Source: Thalassospiraceae bacterium LMO-JJ14
GTDB taxonomy: Bacteria > Pseudomonadota > Alphaproteobacteria > Rhodospirillales > Casp-alpha2
DNA length: 64,000 bases
Reading direction: 5' to 3'
NCBI GenBank assembly: GCA_021555105.2
Contig: CP134604.1
Location: 496,001 to 560,000 of the forward strand
The notes beneath the pieces were generated by a model. That model saw nothing but the letters and a program-made list of their open reading frames with translations, did not search any database and was not told the DNA's origin. The position numbers and the translations under genes are program-made. Below, one piece after another: positions 8,816 to 16,954 of the stretch. The number at the start of each line of letters is the position of its first letter. The first letter of the stretch is position 1.

Positions 8816-9760
8816 TTAACCGGTCGGCGTGGCTTCGTTGATGCAAAACTGCAGCAAGGCGTCAATTTCGGCGTCCAGCGGGGCTTTGGGACTGAAGCCG
8901 GTATCACACAGCCGGCTGTTGTCGATTTCCAGTTCGGGCGTCGGGCCGCCGTCCTGCCGGTCGGCGGCCTCATCCGCGACGGACAGCGCGATATCTGCCC
9001 CCAGCAGCTTGCCGGCGCGGTCCTGGATGAGGTACGCCATTTCAAGAACACTCATGGCCCGGCCGGCGGACAGGTTAATCACCTGATAGGGGGCCGGAAA
9101 GGGGTTCATTGCGGCAAAATGACGGGTGGCGGCGGCGATATCGGTGAGCGGCAGAAAATCCCGGCGTTGCCGGCCGTCCGATGTCAGCGTCAGTTTCCGT
9201 TCCTGAACGGCCTGTCGGCAGAGATCGTTGACCAGCAGGGTCCAGCGATCCGTCCCTGTGTCGGCGGGGGCGCCGAAGCCATTGGAGAGCCGAAGCGTCA
9301 GTGCGGCAAGGCCGTTTCCGCTCGCCGCTTCGACGCGCTTTTCCGATTCAAGGTGTGCGACGGCATACGGGTGCGTTGGTGCCGTCGGCGTGTTTTCGTC
9401 GATATGTCCGTTGAGCGGGCCATAGACATGCACCGTCGAAAAATAGATGAACCGGCCGATACCCGCCGCATGAGCCGCCGCAAGAGCGGCTTCGGTTAAC
9501 GCAAGGGTAGCGGCGATTTCCTTTTCCGGGTCTGCGGCAGAGGCAATCTCGTTCGGCGCAGCCAGATGGATCAGGCATCCGGCGCCGTCGCAAAGACGCT
9601 TCAGATCATCACCCCAGGTGACATGGGACAGGGCCCAGGCGGGGATTTCATGTTCCGCCCTGCGCGTCACCACGCGGACATCGGCACCGTCTTCCAGAAG
9701 GGTCTGCACGATACGGCCGCCGACGTAACCAAAGCCACCGGTTACGACGATCGGTGTCAT
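8816..9760 (-). CDS. NAD-dependent epimerase/dehydratase with YxxxH active site
   Basis: Extended SDR of 314 aa next to the CDP-hexose genes. TGGFGYVGG at residues 7-15 binds NAD(P); the substrate region FSTVHVYGPLNG near 108 is normal. The catalytic pair is Y132 followed by H136 (PYAVAH) where the family has Lys. It may reduce or epimerise the CDP-4-keto-6-deoxyhexose produced by the RfbG homologue, the simplest reading of the four-gene order. Its start overlaps the stop of the RmlC-like gene (ATGA). The missing Lys makes activity uncertain, although His at this place is tolerated in some divergent SDRs. Confidence 0.8.
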   Translation of the reverse strand: MTPIVVTGGFGYVGGRIVQTLLEDGADVRVVTRRAEHEIPAWALSHVTWGDDLKRLCDGAGCLIHLAAPNEIASAADPEKEIAATLALTEAALAAAHAAGIGRFIYFSTVHVYGPLNGHIDENTPTAPTHPYAVAHLESEKRVEAASGNGLAALTLRLSNGFGAPADTGTDRWTLLVNDLCRQAVQERKLTLTSDGRQRRDFLPLTDIAAATRHFAAMNPFPAPYQVINLSAGRAMSVLEMAYLIQDRAGKLLGADIALSVADEAADRQDGGPTPELEIDNSRLCDTGFSPKAPLDAEIDALLQFCINEATPTG

Positions 9761-10209
9761 CTATCGGGCCAGGTATAGGGAATGGCGGGGTCGTCGTCGG
9801 GCCGGCCTTCGGCTTCGTCAGGGTCATGCCCGATCGAGGCACAGTTGGCGACGATGGCAGGGGTTTCGGAAGCGCAGCGGAAACCGTTCCAGATGCCGGG
9901 CGGAATAATCAGCAGGCCGTATGTGTCGGTGCTGTCCGGGGACAGGGTTACAGACTGCACCTCTCCGTTCGTGGCGCTGTCGGGCCGGTCATCATAGAGT
10001 ACGAATTCAACGGCACCCGAAGGCACGGCAAGCTGCATGGTCATTCGGCGATGACGCCGCCAGGCTTTGACCTGGCTGGGCTCGATACAGGAAAAATAGA
10101 CTTCGCCGAAACCGGCGAACTCGGGCCAGTCGTTGCGCACCATATGCATGATGTTGCCCCGCGCGTCGGGAATTATGCGAAGCGGTTTGCGAACGACGCC
10201 GTCGATCAT
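9757..10209 (-). CDS. RmlC-like dTDP/CDP-4-keto-6-deoxysugar 3,5-epimerase family protein
   Basis: Small cupin of 150 aa in the RmlC family (usual length near 180, so a short member). Family features are the N-terminal IIPDARGNIMHMVRND segment, VYFSCIEPSQVKAWRRHRR (epimerase strand with the basic cluster and a His) and the C-terminal IPPGIWNGFR. It would epimerise C3 and/or C5 of a 4-keto-6-deoxyhexose. Being between rfbG and an epimerase/reductase gene, with 4-base overlaps on both sides, it most likely acts on the CDP-linked sugar rather than a dTDP sugar; no rmlA or rmlB is present in the window. Confidence 0.82.
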   Translation of the reverse strand: MIDGVVRKPLRIIPDARGNIMHMVRNDWPEFAGFGEVYFSCIEPSQVKAWRRHRRMTMQLAVPSGAVEFVLYDDRPDSATNGEVQSVTLSPDSTDTYGLLIIPPGIWNGFRCASETPAIVANCASIGHDPDEAEGRPDDDPAIPYTWPDR

Positions 10210-11276
10210 TCGCCGCTCATGTAGGCGTCAATCTGGCGGGCGCTGACGGTGTAGGCGTCTGAACCTTCGAGGACGGCCTTGTACCAGATCGCGCACTCTT
10301 CGACGGCGCGATCGACGCTCCATTGCGGACGCCAGGCAAGACGGTTTCTGGCTCTGTCGATGCTGAGATGCAGCAGGGTGGCTTCATAAGCCTGATCCGG
10401 CGGCGTATCGACGATCACGTCACCACTGCCCCAGTGACCGACAAGCTGATCCACAAGCTGATGCACGGTACGGACGGAATCCTCGCCGGGGCCGAAATTC
10501 CATGCACCGCCATAGCGTTTCGGATCTTGCAGAAGTTTTGCGGCAAGGGTGAGATAGCCGCTCAGGGGCTCAAGGACATACTGCCACGGCCGCGTTGCCT
10601 GCGGCATGCGAATGCGGATCGGCTCGCTTTTGCCGAGTGCACGGATGCAGTCGGGCACAATGCGATCCGCCGCCCAGTCGCCGCCGCCAATGACATTGCC
10701 GGCGCGCGTCGTCGCAAGACCTAGATCGTCACGGCTGTCCAGAAACGATGCTGCGTAGGCTTTGAAAACAATCTCCGCCGCCGCCTTGGAAGCACTGTAC
10801 GGATCCAGCCCGCCCAGCTCGTCGGTCTCGCGGTAGCCCCAATCCCATTCCTTGTTCAGGTAACATTTGTCCGACGTAATGAAGACCAGCGCCTTCACCG
10901 ACGGTGCATCGCGCATCACGTCGAGCAGATTGACGCCGCCGCCGATGTTGGTATCGAACGTCAGCTTGGGATCGGCATAGGAGCGCTTGACTAGCGACTG
11001 TGCCGCCAGGTGAAAAATGATTTCGGGTTCGCTGTCGCTGACGACGGCGCGGACCTGATCGATATCGAGCATATTGCCGTCCCGGTGCGTGATACGCTCA
11101 TCCAGGCGCAACAGGGAAAAGTGCGGCTGCTCACCTTCCGGGGGCAGGGCGAAACCCCACACATCGGCCCCCATGCGGGACAGCCACAAGGCAAGCCAGG
11201 ATCCCTTGAACCCGGTATCGCCGGTGATCAGAATGCGCTTGCCGCGAAAGACGTTGGGATCGAACGGCAGTGTCAT
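10206..11276 (-). CDS. rfbG: CDP-glucose 4,6-dehydratase
   Basis: Converts CDP-D-glucose to CDP-4-keto-6-deoxy-D-glucose using bound NAD. The 356-aa protein starts at an ATG overlapping the upstream stop (ATGA). GDTGFKGSWLALWL at residues 19-32 is the characteristic CDP-glucose dehydratase form of the glycine motif; ITSDKCYLNKEWDWGYRE carries the catalytic TSDK (134-137) and Y160/K164 (YSASK) complete the site. Directly upstream is the matching rfbF. An open frame extends 78 bases further upstream into rfbF but lacks family similarity, so the shorter start is preferred. Confidence 0.95.
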   Translation of the reverse strand: MTLPFDPNVFRGKRILITGDTGFKGSWLALWLSRMGADVWGFALPPEGEQPHFSLLRLDERITHRDGNMLDIDQVRAVVSDSEPEIIFHLAAQSLVKRSYADPKLTFDTNIGGGVNLLDVMRDAPSVKALVFITSDKCYLNKEWDWGYRETDELGGLDPYSASKAAAEIVFKAYAASFLDSRDDLGLATTRAGNVIGGGDWAADRIVPDCIRALGKSEPIRIRMPQATRPWQYVLEPLSGYLTLAAKLLQDPKRYGGAWNFGPGEDSVRTVHQLVDQLVGHWGSGDVIVDTPPDQAYEATLLHLSIDRARNRLAWRPQWSVDRAVEECAIWYKAVLEGSDAYTVSARQIDAYMSGE

Positions 11277-12058
11277 GACCAGTTTTTCCAAGGCGCCTTG
11301 TCCCCTTCCCAAAGGCCGGTCAGCAGTTTGAAATCGCGATACGTATCCATGCACTGCCAGAAACCGTCATGCTGATGGACCATCAGCTGATCGTCCGCAA
11401 CCAGCTTGCGGAGCGGGTCCTCTTCAAACACAAGGCCGTCGTTGTCCGGCAGATAATCGAAGATGGCGCGGTTCAGCACGAAAAACCCGCCGGAAATCCG
11501 CCCGCCTGTGGCCTGCGGCTTTTCATTGAATTCCATGACCATGCCGGTCTCGTCGGATTCCAGTTCGCCGAACCGGCCCGGCGGGCGCACCCCGGTAACG
11601 GTCGCCACCTTGCCGTGCGCGCGGTGGAACGAAACAAGCTGCTCGATATCGATATCGCTGAGGCCGTCGCCGTAGGTCAGCATGAACATCTCGTCATCGC
11701 CGACATACTTTTTGATCTGGCGGACCCGATCGCCGGTCATGGCATTCAGCCCTGTTTCGGCAAGGGTGATCTGCCAGTCCTCGGTGTTGCCGGTACTGTG
11801 AATCTCCAGCGATTCCGGTTTGCCGAGAGTGAGCTGAAAATCATGGGTCAGGATATCGTAGTTGATGAAGAAGTCCTTGATGACATGCCCGCGATAGCCG
11901 AGGCAGAGCACGAACTCTCTGAATCCGAAGGACGCATAGTTCTTCATGATGTGCCAAAGGATCGGCCTGTCGCCGATCGGGATCATTGGTTTCGGCAGAT
12001 TTTCGGCGACATCGCGAATACGTGTGCCTTGTCCGCCGCAAAGAATAACAACCTTCAT
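11273..12058 (-). CDS. rfbF: Glucose-1-phosphate cytidylyltransferase
   Basis: Makes CDP-glucose from CTP and glucose-1-phosphate. The 261-aa protein has the nucleotidyltransferase signature GGQGTRIRD at residues 8-16, KPMIPIGDRPILWHIMKNYA, MLTYGDGLSDIDI (catalytic Asp) and the C-terminal HQHDGFWQCMDTYRDFKLL, all typical of RfbF. It is the first gene of a coupled four-gene CDP-deoxysugar set (rfbF, rfbG, RmlC-like, SDR). The 105-base gap upstream holds no clear promoter that I can defend. Confidence 0.95.
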   Translation of the reverse strand: MKVVILCGGQGTRIRDVAENLPKPMIPIGDRPILWHIMKNYASFGFREFVLCLGYRGHVIKDFFINYDILTHDFQLTLGKPESLEIHSTGNTEDWQITLAETGLNAMTGDRVRQIKKYVGDDEMFMLTYGDGLSDIDIEQLVSFHRAHGKVATVTGVRPPGRFGELESDETGMVMEFNEKPQATGGRISGGFFVLNRAIFDYLPDNDGLVFEEDPLRKLVADDQLMVHQHDGFWQCMDTYRDFKLLTGLWEGDKAPWKNWS

Positions 12059-12163
12059 AATTACTCTATATCCATGAATTTCAGCTGTCGTAATTGCGGT
12101 CTTTTATAACCAACGGCACCGGAGAACGCACCCCAATTGATAGGCCGTACGGCATTGTTTGGT

Positions 12164-14080
12164 TCAGCCTGGGTAGCAGGTTTCCGGTTTTACGGTGAAA
12201 ACAAGAATTGTCTGCGTTCCTGACTGAAGCTGAGGCAAAGTTCTGGATGCGAAAATAGGAAGATCAAGTTCGGCAACCGGATGTGCACACCCGGCCTGTT
12301 CCAGTCTGCGCATATGATCCAACAGCAACGAGTGATCTGAAGAACCGGGCTTGAAGTCTTGCACGACAACGTGCGTGATTCCGGCTTTTTCAAGTTGGCG
12401 CGAAAAGACCTGATTGTTATTGGCGTCCGGCGTAAGCCGAACCTGCGTTTGCAGATCCGGGTGGGCCATGAAATGAGGCACGTCCAAAAGATATAACCAC
12501 TCCCGATGGGTCACCAGGGCACGGTCGTTGTTTGTTAAATGGCTATTCAGCCAGATCACGGCGCCATATCTGGCGATGTTGTTTTTTAAATAAGCCGTTT
12601 TGGATTGGCCGGAAAAGAGATAGTCGGCAAATTTTTTGGTAAACAGCACCTGTCCGGAGATCTGGATCAGGAGCAGAAAAGCCACGCCTGACCACACGAC
12701 CGACCGGGCGGAGGTCAGGCCATCGGTGAACCGGCTGGTCCCGCAAATCACGCACAGAATGACCAGTGGATAAGCGGGCAATATGAGACGAACAAGCAAG
12801 GTCGGCGTCGTGAAAAACCAGATCGTGTAAAAGAATATGCCGCACAGCATGACCTTGAAGAGTGTCGAGCGATAAGCTGCTGTGACTTGAAACGCGGCAA
12901 TGATGGCGAAAGGCGCAAGAATCACGGCGGCTGGTCCAAATCCGATGCGCCCCGCGCCAAATTCCGGCAACGGTGCAATGATCGTCCGCAGGGGATAAGC
13001 GACGTACCAGAATAATGACCGGGGTATCGCGTCAGGATGTCGCCACATCCGGCTAAGCCGTTCCGCCATGCCGGCATCCCATTCGAAGCCGGGCATCAAC
13101 GTTACATGCTGCCACAGCAGCGGATAAATCGGGTCCCCCGTCTGCGTCCAGTTGTAAATGTACCACTGGCTTCCGGCCAGAAGGACCGCCAGCGCGTATA
13201 AGACCACTCTCAAAACCGATGCCTGCATACTGATCAGAATGAGCCCGGTGGCCGTCGCAAAAATCAGGCCGGTCATTTTTGTGCCGACAAAAAATCCGGC
13301 GGCAAGCCCGGCGACAATAACCCAGCTTAAGGATATGCGCGTGGTGCCGGCGCCCTGCACCGCCATGGCGGCACCATAGGCTGCAAGCAATGCAAAAGCG
13401 GCGGCGCGAACCTCGACCTGTCCTGTGCCGGCGGCGTACACAACGGCCGGTGCGGTCATCAGAATAAGTGTGCCGGCCAAGGCCCAGGCGCGGGCAACAT
13501 GGCGCCGCGCCAGCACATAAAGCAGCGCCCCCGTGCTCCATCCGGAAATCAAAGTCCAAAGGGGCACCGCTTGTTTGCCGCCGAGGCCCTCAGCGATGCC
13601 ATAACTCAATTGCACAAGAAGTTGCGTCACCCCGTCAATGGCGCGTGGGATGGCGAAAATGCGATGCTCCGCCAGGAACAGACGCGGGGTTTCAAAATGA
13701 TACGCCAGGCTGTCGGCGTCAGCGGCGGGGGCGAGCGCCTCCATGATATCCATCGCCGCGACGGCCAAAAGGCCGGCAATCAACAGCCATTCCAGAGGGC
13801 TTGCCCTGTCAAGGCGGGCGGCCGCCCCCGTTGATGGGGACCTGAAAAACATCCACCCGAAGGAAAGAGCTAACAGGATTCCGATAAACGCCGGCGCGGC
13901 ATAGACTTCCGCAAGTCCTGCAAAAAATGCCAGCCATCCGATCAATCCGATCCCCAGTACAGACCCTATAGAAAGTCGTTCGGGCAAAGTCAGCACCCCG
14001 AGCAGCCCTGATGCCTTGAGGATGAACAGCCCGCCGCCGATGGCAGCGACAAGCATCCAGAGCGTGACGAGGAACGGCAT
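12164..14080 (-). CDS. Large polytopic membrane protein, GT-C (ArnT/PMT)-like
   Basis: 638-aa membrane protein with about twelve hydrophobic segments over residues 1-480 and a soluble C-terminal tail of about 150 aa. The first large loop has acidic residues in a DADSLAYHFETPRLF context near residue 120, resembling the catalytic loop of polyprenyl-phosphate-dependent GT-C enzymes. Later there is a YPLLWQHV segment and a long loop with FEWDAGMAERLSRMWRHP. It may transfer a sugar from a polyprenyl-phosphate donor on the periplasmic side, possibly the donor made by the GT2 at 8002. No close family was recognised, so the function is inferred from topology. Confidence 0.6.
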   Translation of the reverse strand: MPFLVTLWMLVAAIGGGLFILKASGLLGVLTLPERLSIGSVLGIGLIGWLAFFAGLAEVYAAPAFIGILLALSFGWMFFRSPSTGAAARLDRASPLEWLLIAGLLAVAAMDIMEALAPAADADSLAYHFETPRLFLAEHRIFAIPRAIDGVTQLLVQLSYGIAEGLGGKQAVPLWTLISGWSTGALLYVLARRHVARAWALAGTLILMTAPAVVYAAGTGQVEVRAAAFALLAAYGAAMAVQGAGTTRISLSWVIVAGLAAGFFVGTKMTGLIFATATGLILISMQASVLRVVLYALAVLLAGSQWYIYNWTQTGDPIYPLLWQHVTLMPGFEWDAGMAERLSRMWRHPDAIPRSLFWYVAYPLRTIIAPLPEFGAGRIGFGPAAVILAPFAIIAAFQVTAAYRSTLFKVMLCGIFFYTIWFFTTPTLLVRLILPAYPLVILCVICGTSRFTDGLTSARSVVWSGVAFLLLIQISGQVLFTKKFADYLFSGQSKTAYLKNNIARYGAVIWLNSHLTNNDRALVTHREWLYLLDVPHFMAHPDLQTQVRLTPDANNNQVFSRQLEKAGITHVVVQDFKPGSSDHSLLLDHMRRLEQAGCAHPVAELDLPIFASRTLPQLQSGTQTILVFTVKPETCYPG

Positions 14081-15060
14081 CAGAATGCTGCCTTGCTCAG
14101 GACGTCTAAAATGGGATTAAAGAGTTCTCGGAACTGGAACAGGTATGCCCCCAGTATGGCGATGATCCACAAGCCGCTCAGGACCGGGGCCACGGGCTTC
14201 AGCGGTGCAAAAATGCTCCGAAGCACTTCAACAAAGAACCGCAAAACATATCCCGTTCGTCCGGCCGGCTGTGCCTGAGCCGCTTCCATGTAGATATAGG
14301 CGAGCCGCCGACACTGATTCAGCAAGCCTGCGGCACGGCGGGCTTTGAGGGCGGGCAGGTAACGTCTCGCGATTTCCGTGCAGCACGTAATTCGGCGGTC
14401 GGTGTGCGACATGATGCTGCCATCGATATGGTAGTATCTGGCAAGGGCCTCGCCGAATAAGGTAAAGCGCGCATCGGGGTCGGCCAGCAGCTTGAGCCAC
14501 AGATCGAAGTCCTGCGCGTTTCTGAGCGTCTCGTCGAAACCGCCCGCGGCCAGCACGGCGTCGCGACGGGTGACGACGCTGATGCTCGGGATGTAGCCTT
14601 TCAAATACAGCGACGTATAAGGATCGGTGCCTTCCTCGAAGCGCCGCCGGCAGTCGATGTGCTGATCGCCGCCCGGGGTCGTGTCCAGATAATCATGCGC
14701 GACGAGCAGATAATCGCCGTCCTGCAGAACCTGCAGGGAACGTTCGAGCTTTTCCGGCAACCATTCGTCGTCGGCGTCGAGAAACGCCAGATAGGTCTCG
14801 CGCGCTTCGGCGATGGCCCGGTTGCGCGCCGCGCCGGCGCCCTTGTTTTCCTGGCTGACGACGATCAGTTTCGTGCCTGCCATGCTACCCTGCATGCTCA
14901 TGGCGGCATCCACGGTGGCATCGGCCGAGCCGTCATCGACGACGATCACTTCGGCCGGTTTCAGCGTTTGCCGGGCGATGCTGGCCAGCGCACGGCCGAT
15001 CGTCGCTTCGGCGTTATAGGCCGGGATGATGACGCTGACGGGGGCCGGATCACGCGGCAT
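14080..15060 (-). CDS. Glycosyltransferase family 2
   Basis: 326-aa GT-A enzyme. VSVIIPAYNAEATIGRAL opens the Rossmann-like part, VIVVDDGSADAT gives the first Asp motif and YLAFLDADDEWLPEKL near residue 90 the DxD; RNAQDFDLWLKLLADPDA is the typical ED/acceptor motif. The last ~60 residues contain one or two hydrophobic stretches (PVLSGLWIIAILGAYLFQF), suggesting membrane attachment. The start overlaps the asparagine synthetase stop, and the stop touches the GT-C-like gene, indicating tight coupling. Confidence 0.9.
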   Translation of the reverse strand: MPRDPAPVSVIIPAYNAEATIGRALASIARQTLKPAEVIVVDDGSADATVDAAMSMQGSMAGTKLIVVSQENKGAGAARNRAIAEARETYLAFLDADDEWLPEKLERSLQVLQDGDYLLVAHDYLDTTPGGDQHIDCRRRFEEGTDPYTSLYLKGYIPSISVVTRRDAVLAAGGFDETLRNAQDFDLWLKLLADPDARFTLFGEALARYYHIDGSIMSHTDRRITCCTEIARRYLPALKARRAAGLLNQCRRLAYIYMEAAQAQPAGRTGYVLRFFVEVLRSIFAPLKPVAPVLSGLWIIAILGAYLFQFRELFNPILDVLSKAAF

Positions 15061-16954
15061 CGGCGATCTCCGTCAGGGTTGCCGCCGGCGCCGTTTCGGC
15101 GATGGTGCCGCCGGTGAACGTGCGCACCGCCAGCTCCAGCATCAAAAGGCTGTAAGCCCGGTACGCATGGCGGTCCGGGTTTCGCATCAGCCGGCCGACC
15201 CCTTCCGCCGTCCACCAGCCGCGCGCCAGGGCTTCTCTGGACGTCAGCAGTTTCTGCGCCGCCCGTCCGACATCGCCCCTGAACCAGCTCGGCACCGGCG
15301 ACACGAACCCCTGCTTGGGGGCGTTGATGACGCTTTCGGGCAATAACGATGTGGCCATGCGGCGCTCGAGGAATTTTTGCCGTCCGCCCGGCGTGCGCTC
15401 TTCGGGACGGACGCTCAAGGTGGCCTCGACGAAGCGATGGTCGAGAAACGGCACCCGGCCCTCGACGCTGACGGCCATGCTGGTGCGGTCCAGCAGCGTC
15501 AGCAGATCGTCGACCATGTATGTACCGAGATCGGCGGCAAGCCCGGCCGTTTGCGCCGCCGCGCCGGGGTTGAGCGCGGCAAAGGCCGTGGCCGCCTCTT
15601 CCTGTGCCATGGCGGGCATGGCCATGGTATTACCGATGACGGCGCGCAGCGGTGGCGGGAAATGCGTGCTGTGCTGGTGCAGGTAAGCGCCGCGTGACGA
15701 TGCAAACAATTCGGCGCGCCCGAACTGCCACGCCCGCATCGGCGACAGCAGCCCGCACAGCGGCTCTAGGATGCCGCGCCTGAGCGCGCCCGGCAGGCAC
15801 AAATATTTCCGCTCCACCGGCAACTGGAAATAGCGGCCGTATCCGGCGAACAGCTCGTCGCCGCCGGTGCCGTTGAGCGACACCGTGACGTGTTCGCCGA
15901 GCGCGCGCTCGATCAGGAAATTCGGCAGCAACGCCGCATCGTTCAGGGGTTCCTCGGCATACCACGCCAGTGCCGCGAGATGCGCATCGGCGTCATAGCC
16001 GTCGACGTCGATTACCGTGTGATCGGTGCCGTAGCGTTCGGAAACGCTGGCCGCCAAGGGGCTTTCATCGACGCCGCCCCGGAACCGCGCCGTAAACGTC
16101 TTCAGCGCATGCGGTGTGTGCTTCGCCGCCAGCGCCACGACCAGGCCGGAATCGATCCCGCCCGATAGCAAAAGTCCGACCGGCACATCGCTCCTGAGCT
16201 GCAGGCGGACGCTGTCTTCGAGCAGGTCGAGAAGGTATTTGTCCAGCTCCGGCCCGTCCGGCGGGACATCCATGGCGGGGGCCGGCTGCCAATAGGGCGC
16301 GATCACCATTTCGCCGTCGCTGTCGATGCTCAGGCGGTGACCCGGCTGCAGTTTGCTGACGCCCTTGAACAGGGTTTTCGGCGCAGGGACGTAGCCGTGC
16401 GCCAGATATTCGGACACCGCGGTTTCGTCGATTTCGGCGTCGATCAGCCCCGACGCGAACAGCGGCTTGATCTCGGACGCATATATAATGCCGCCCCGGG
16501 GCAGCTCGGCCCAGTACAGCGGCTTCACCCCCATGCGGTCGCGGACCAGCTGCAGGCTGTGGGCCCCGGCATCGTATAGCGCCAGTGCATACATGCCGTT
16601 CAGCACCTCGACATAAGCATCGCCTTTCGCGTCAAAGGCGGCGAGCACGGCTTCCATATCGCCTTCGCTGCGGTACGGGTAGTCGGCGAACTGCTTGCGC
16701 AGTTCGATGTAGTTATAGATTTCGCCGTTGCCGCTCAGCACCCGGCCCGCGCGCGTGTCGACCAGTGGTTGATCGCCGGTCTGCAGATCGATGATCGCGA
16801 GACGGCGGAAGCCGGTGCGGTATCGCCGGTCCGGACTGTCCCAGAAGCCGTCGCCGTCCGGTCCGCGGTGGCGCATGAACGACATCATCCCCGGCATGTC
16901 GACGTCCGGCACGGGGCAGGCCTTGGGGACGTAGATTCCGGCGATGCCGCACAT
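15050..16954 (-). CDS. asnB: Glutamine-hydrolysing asparagine synthetase (AsnB family)
   Basis: 634-aa class II amidotransferase. The start MCGIAGIY leaves Cys as residue 2, the N-terminal glutaminase nucleophile. The ATP-pyrophosphatase loop is LLLSGGIDSGLVVALAA near 255, and the synthetase core has LNGTGGDELFAGYGRYF and the VPFLDHRFVE region. In polysaccharide loci this family usually amidates uronic acids or related sugars rather than making free asparagine; that role is inferred from context. The ATG overlaps the preceding stop as TGATG, and an upstream in-frame GTG (16990) would spoil the Cys nucleophile. Confidence 0.93.
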   Translation of the reverse strand: MCGIAGIYVPKACPVPDVDMPGMMSFMRHRGPDGDGFWDSPDRRYRTGFRRLAIIDLQTGDQPLVDTRAGRVLSGNGEIYNYIELRKQFADYPYRSEGDMEAVLAAFDAKGDAYVEVLNGMYALALYDAGAHSLQLVRDRMGVKPLYWAELPRGGIIYASEIKPLFASGLIDAEIDETAVSEYLAHGYVPAPKTLFKGVSKLQPGHRLSIDSDGEMVIAPYWQPAPAMDVPPDGPELDKYLLDLLEDSVRLQLRSDVPVGLLLSGGIDSGLVVALAAKHTPHALKTFTARFRGGVDESPLAASVSERYGTDHTVIDVDGYDADAHLAALAWYAEEPLNDAALLPNFLIERALGEHVTVSLNGTGGDELFAGYGRYFQLPVERKYLCLPGALRRGILEPLCGLLSPMRAWQFGRAELFASSRGAYLHQHSTHFPPPLRAVIGNTMAMPAMAQEEAATAFAALNPGAAAQTAGLAADLGTYMVDDLLTLLDRTSMAVSVEGRVPFLDHRFVEATLSVRPEERTPGGRQKFLERRMATSLLPESVINAPKQGFVSPVPSWFRGDVGRAAQKLLTSREALARGWWTAEGVGRLMRNPDRHAYRAYSLLMLELAVRTFTGGTIAETAPAATLTEIADAA

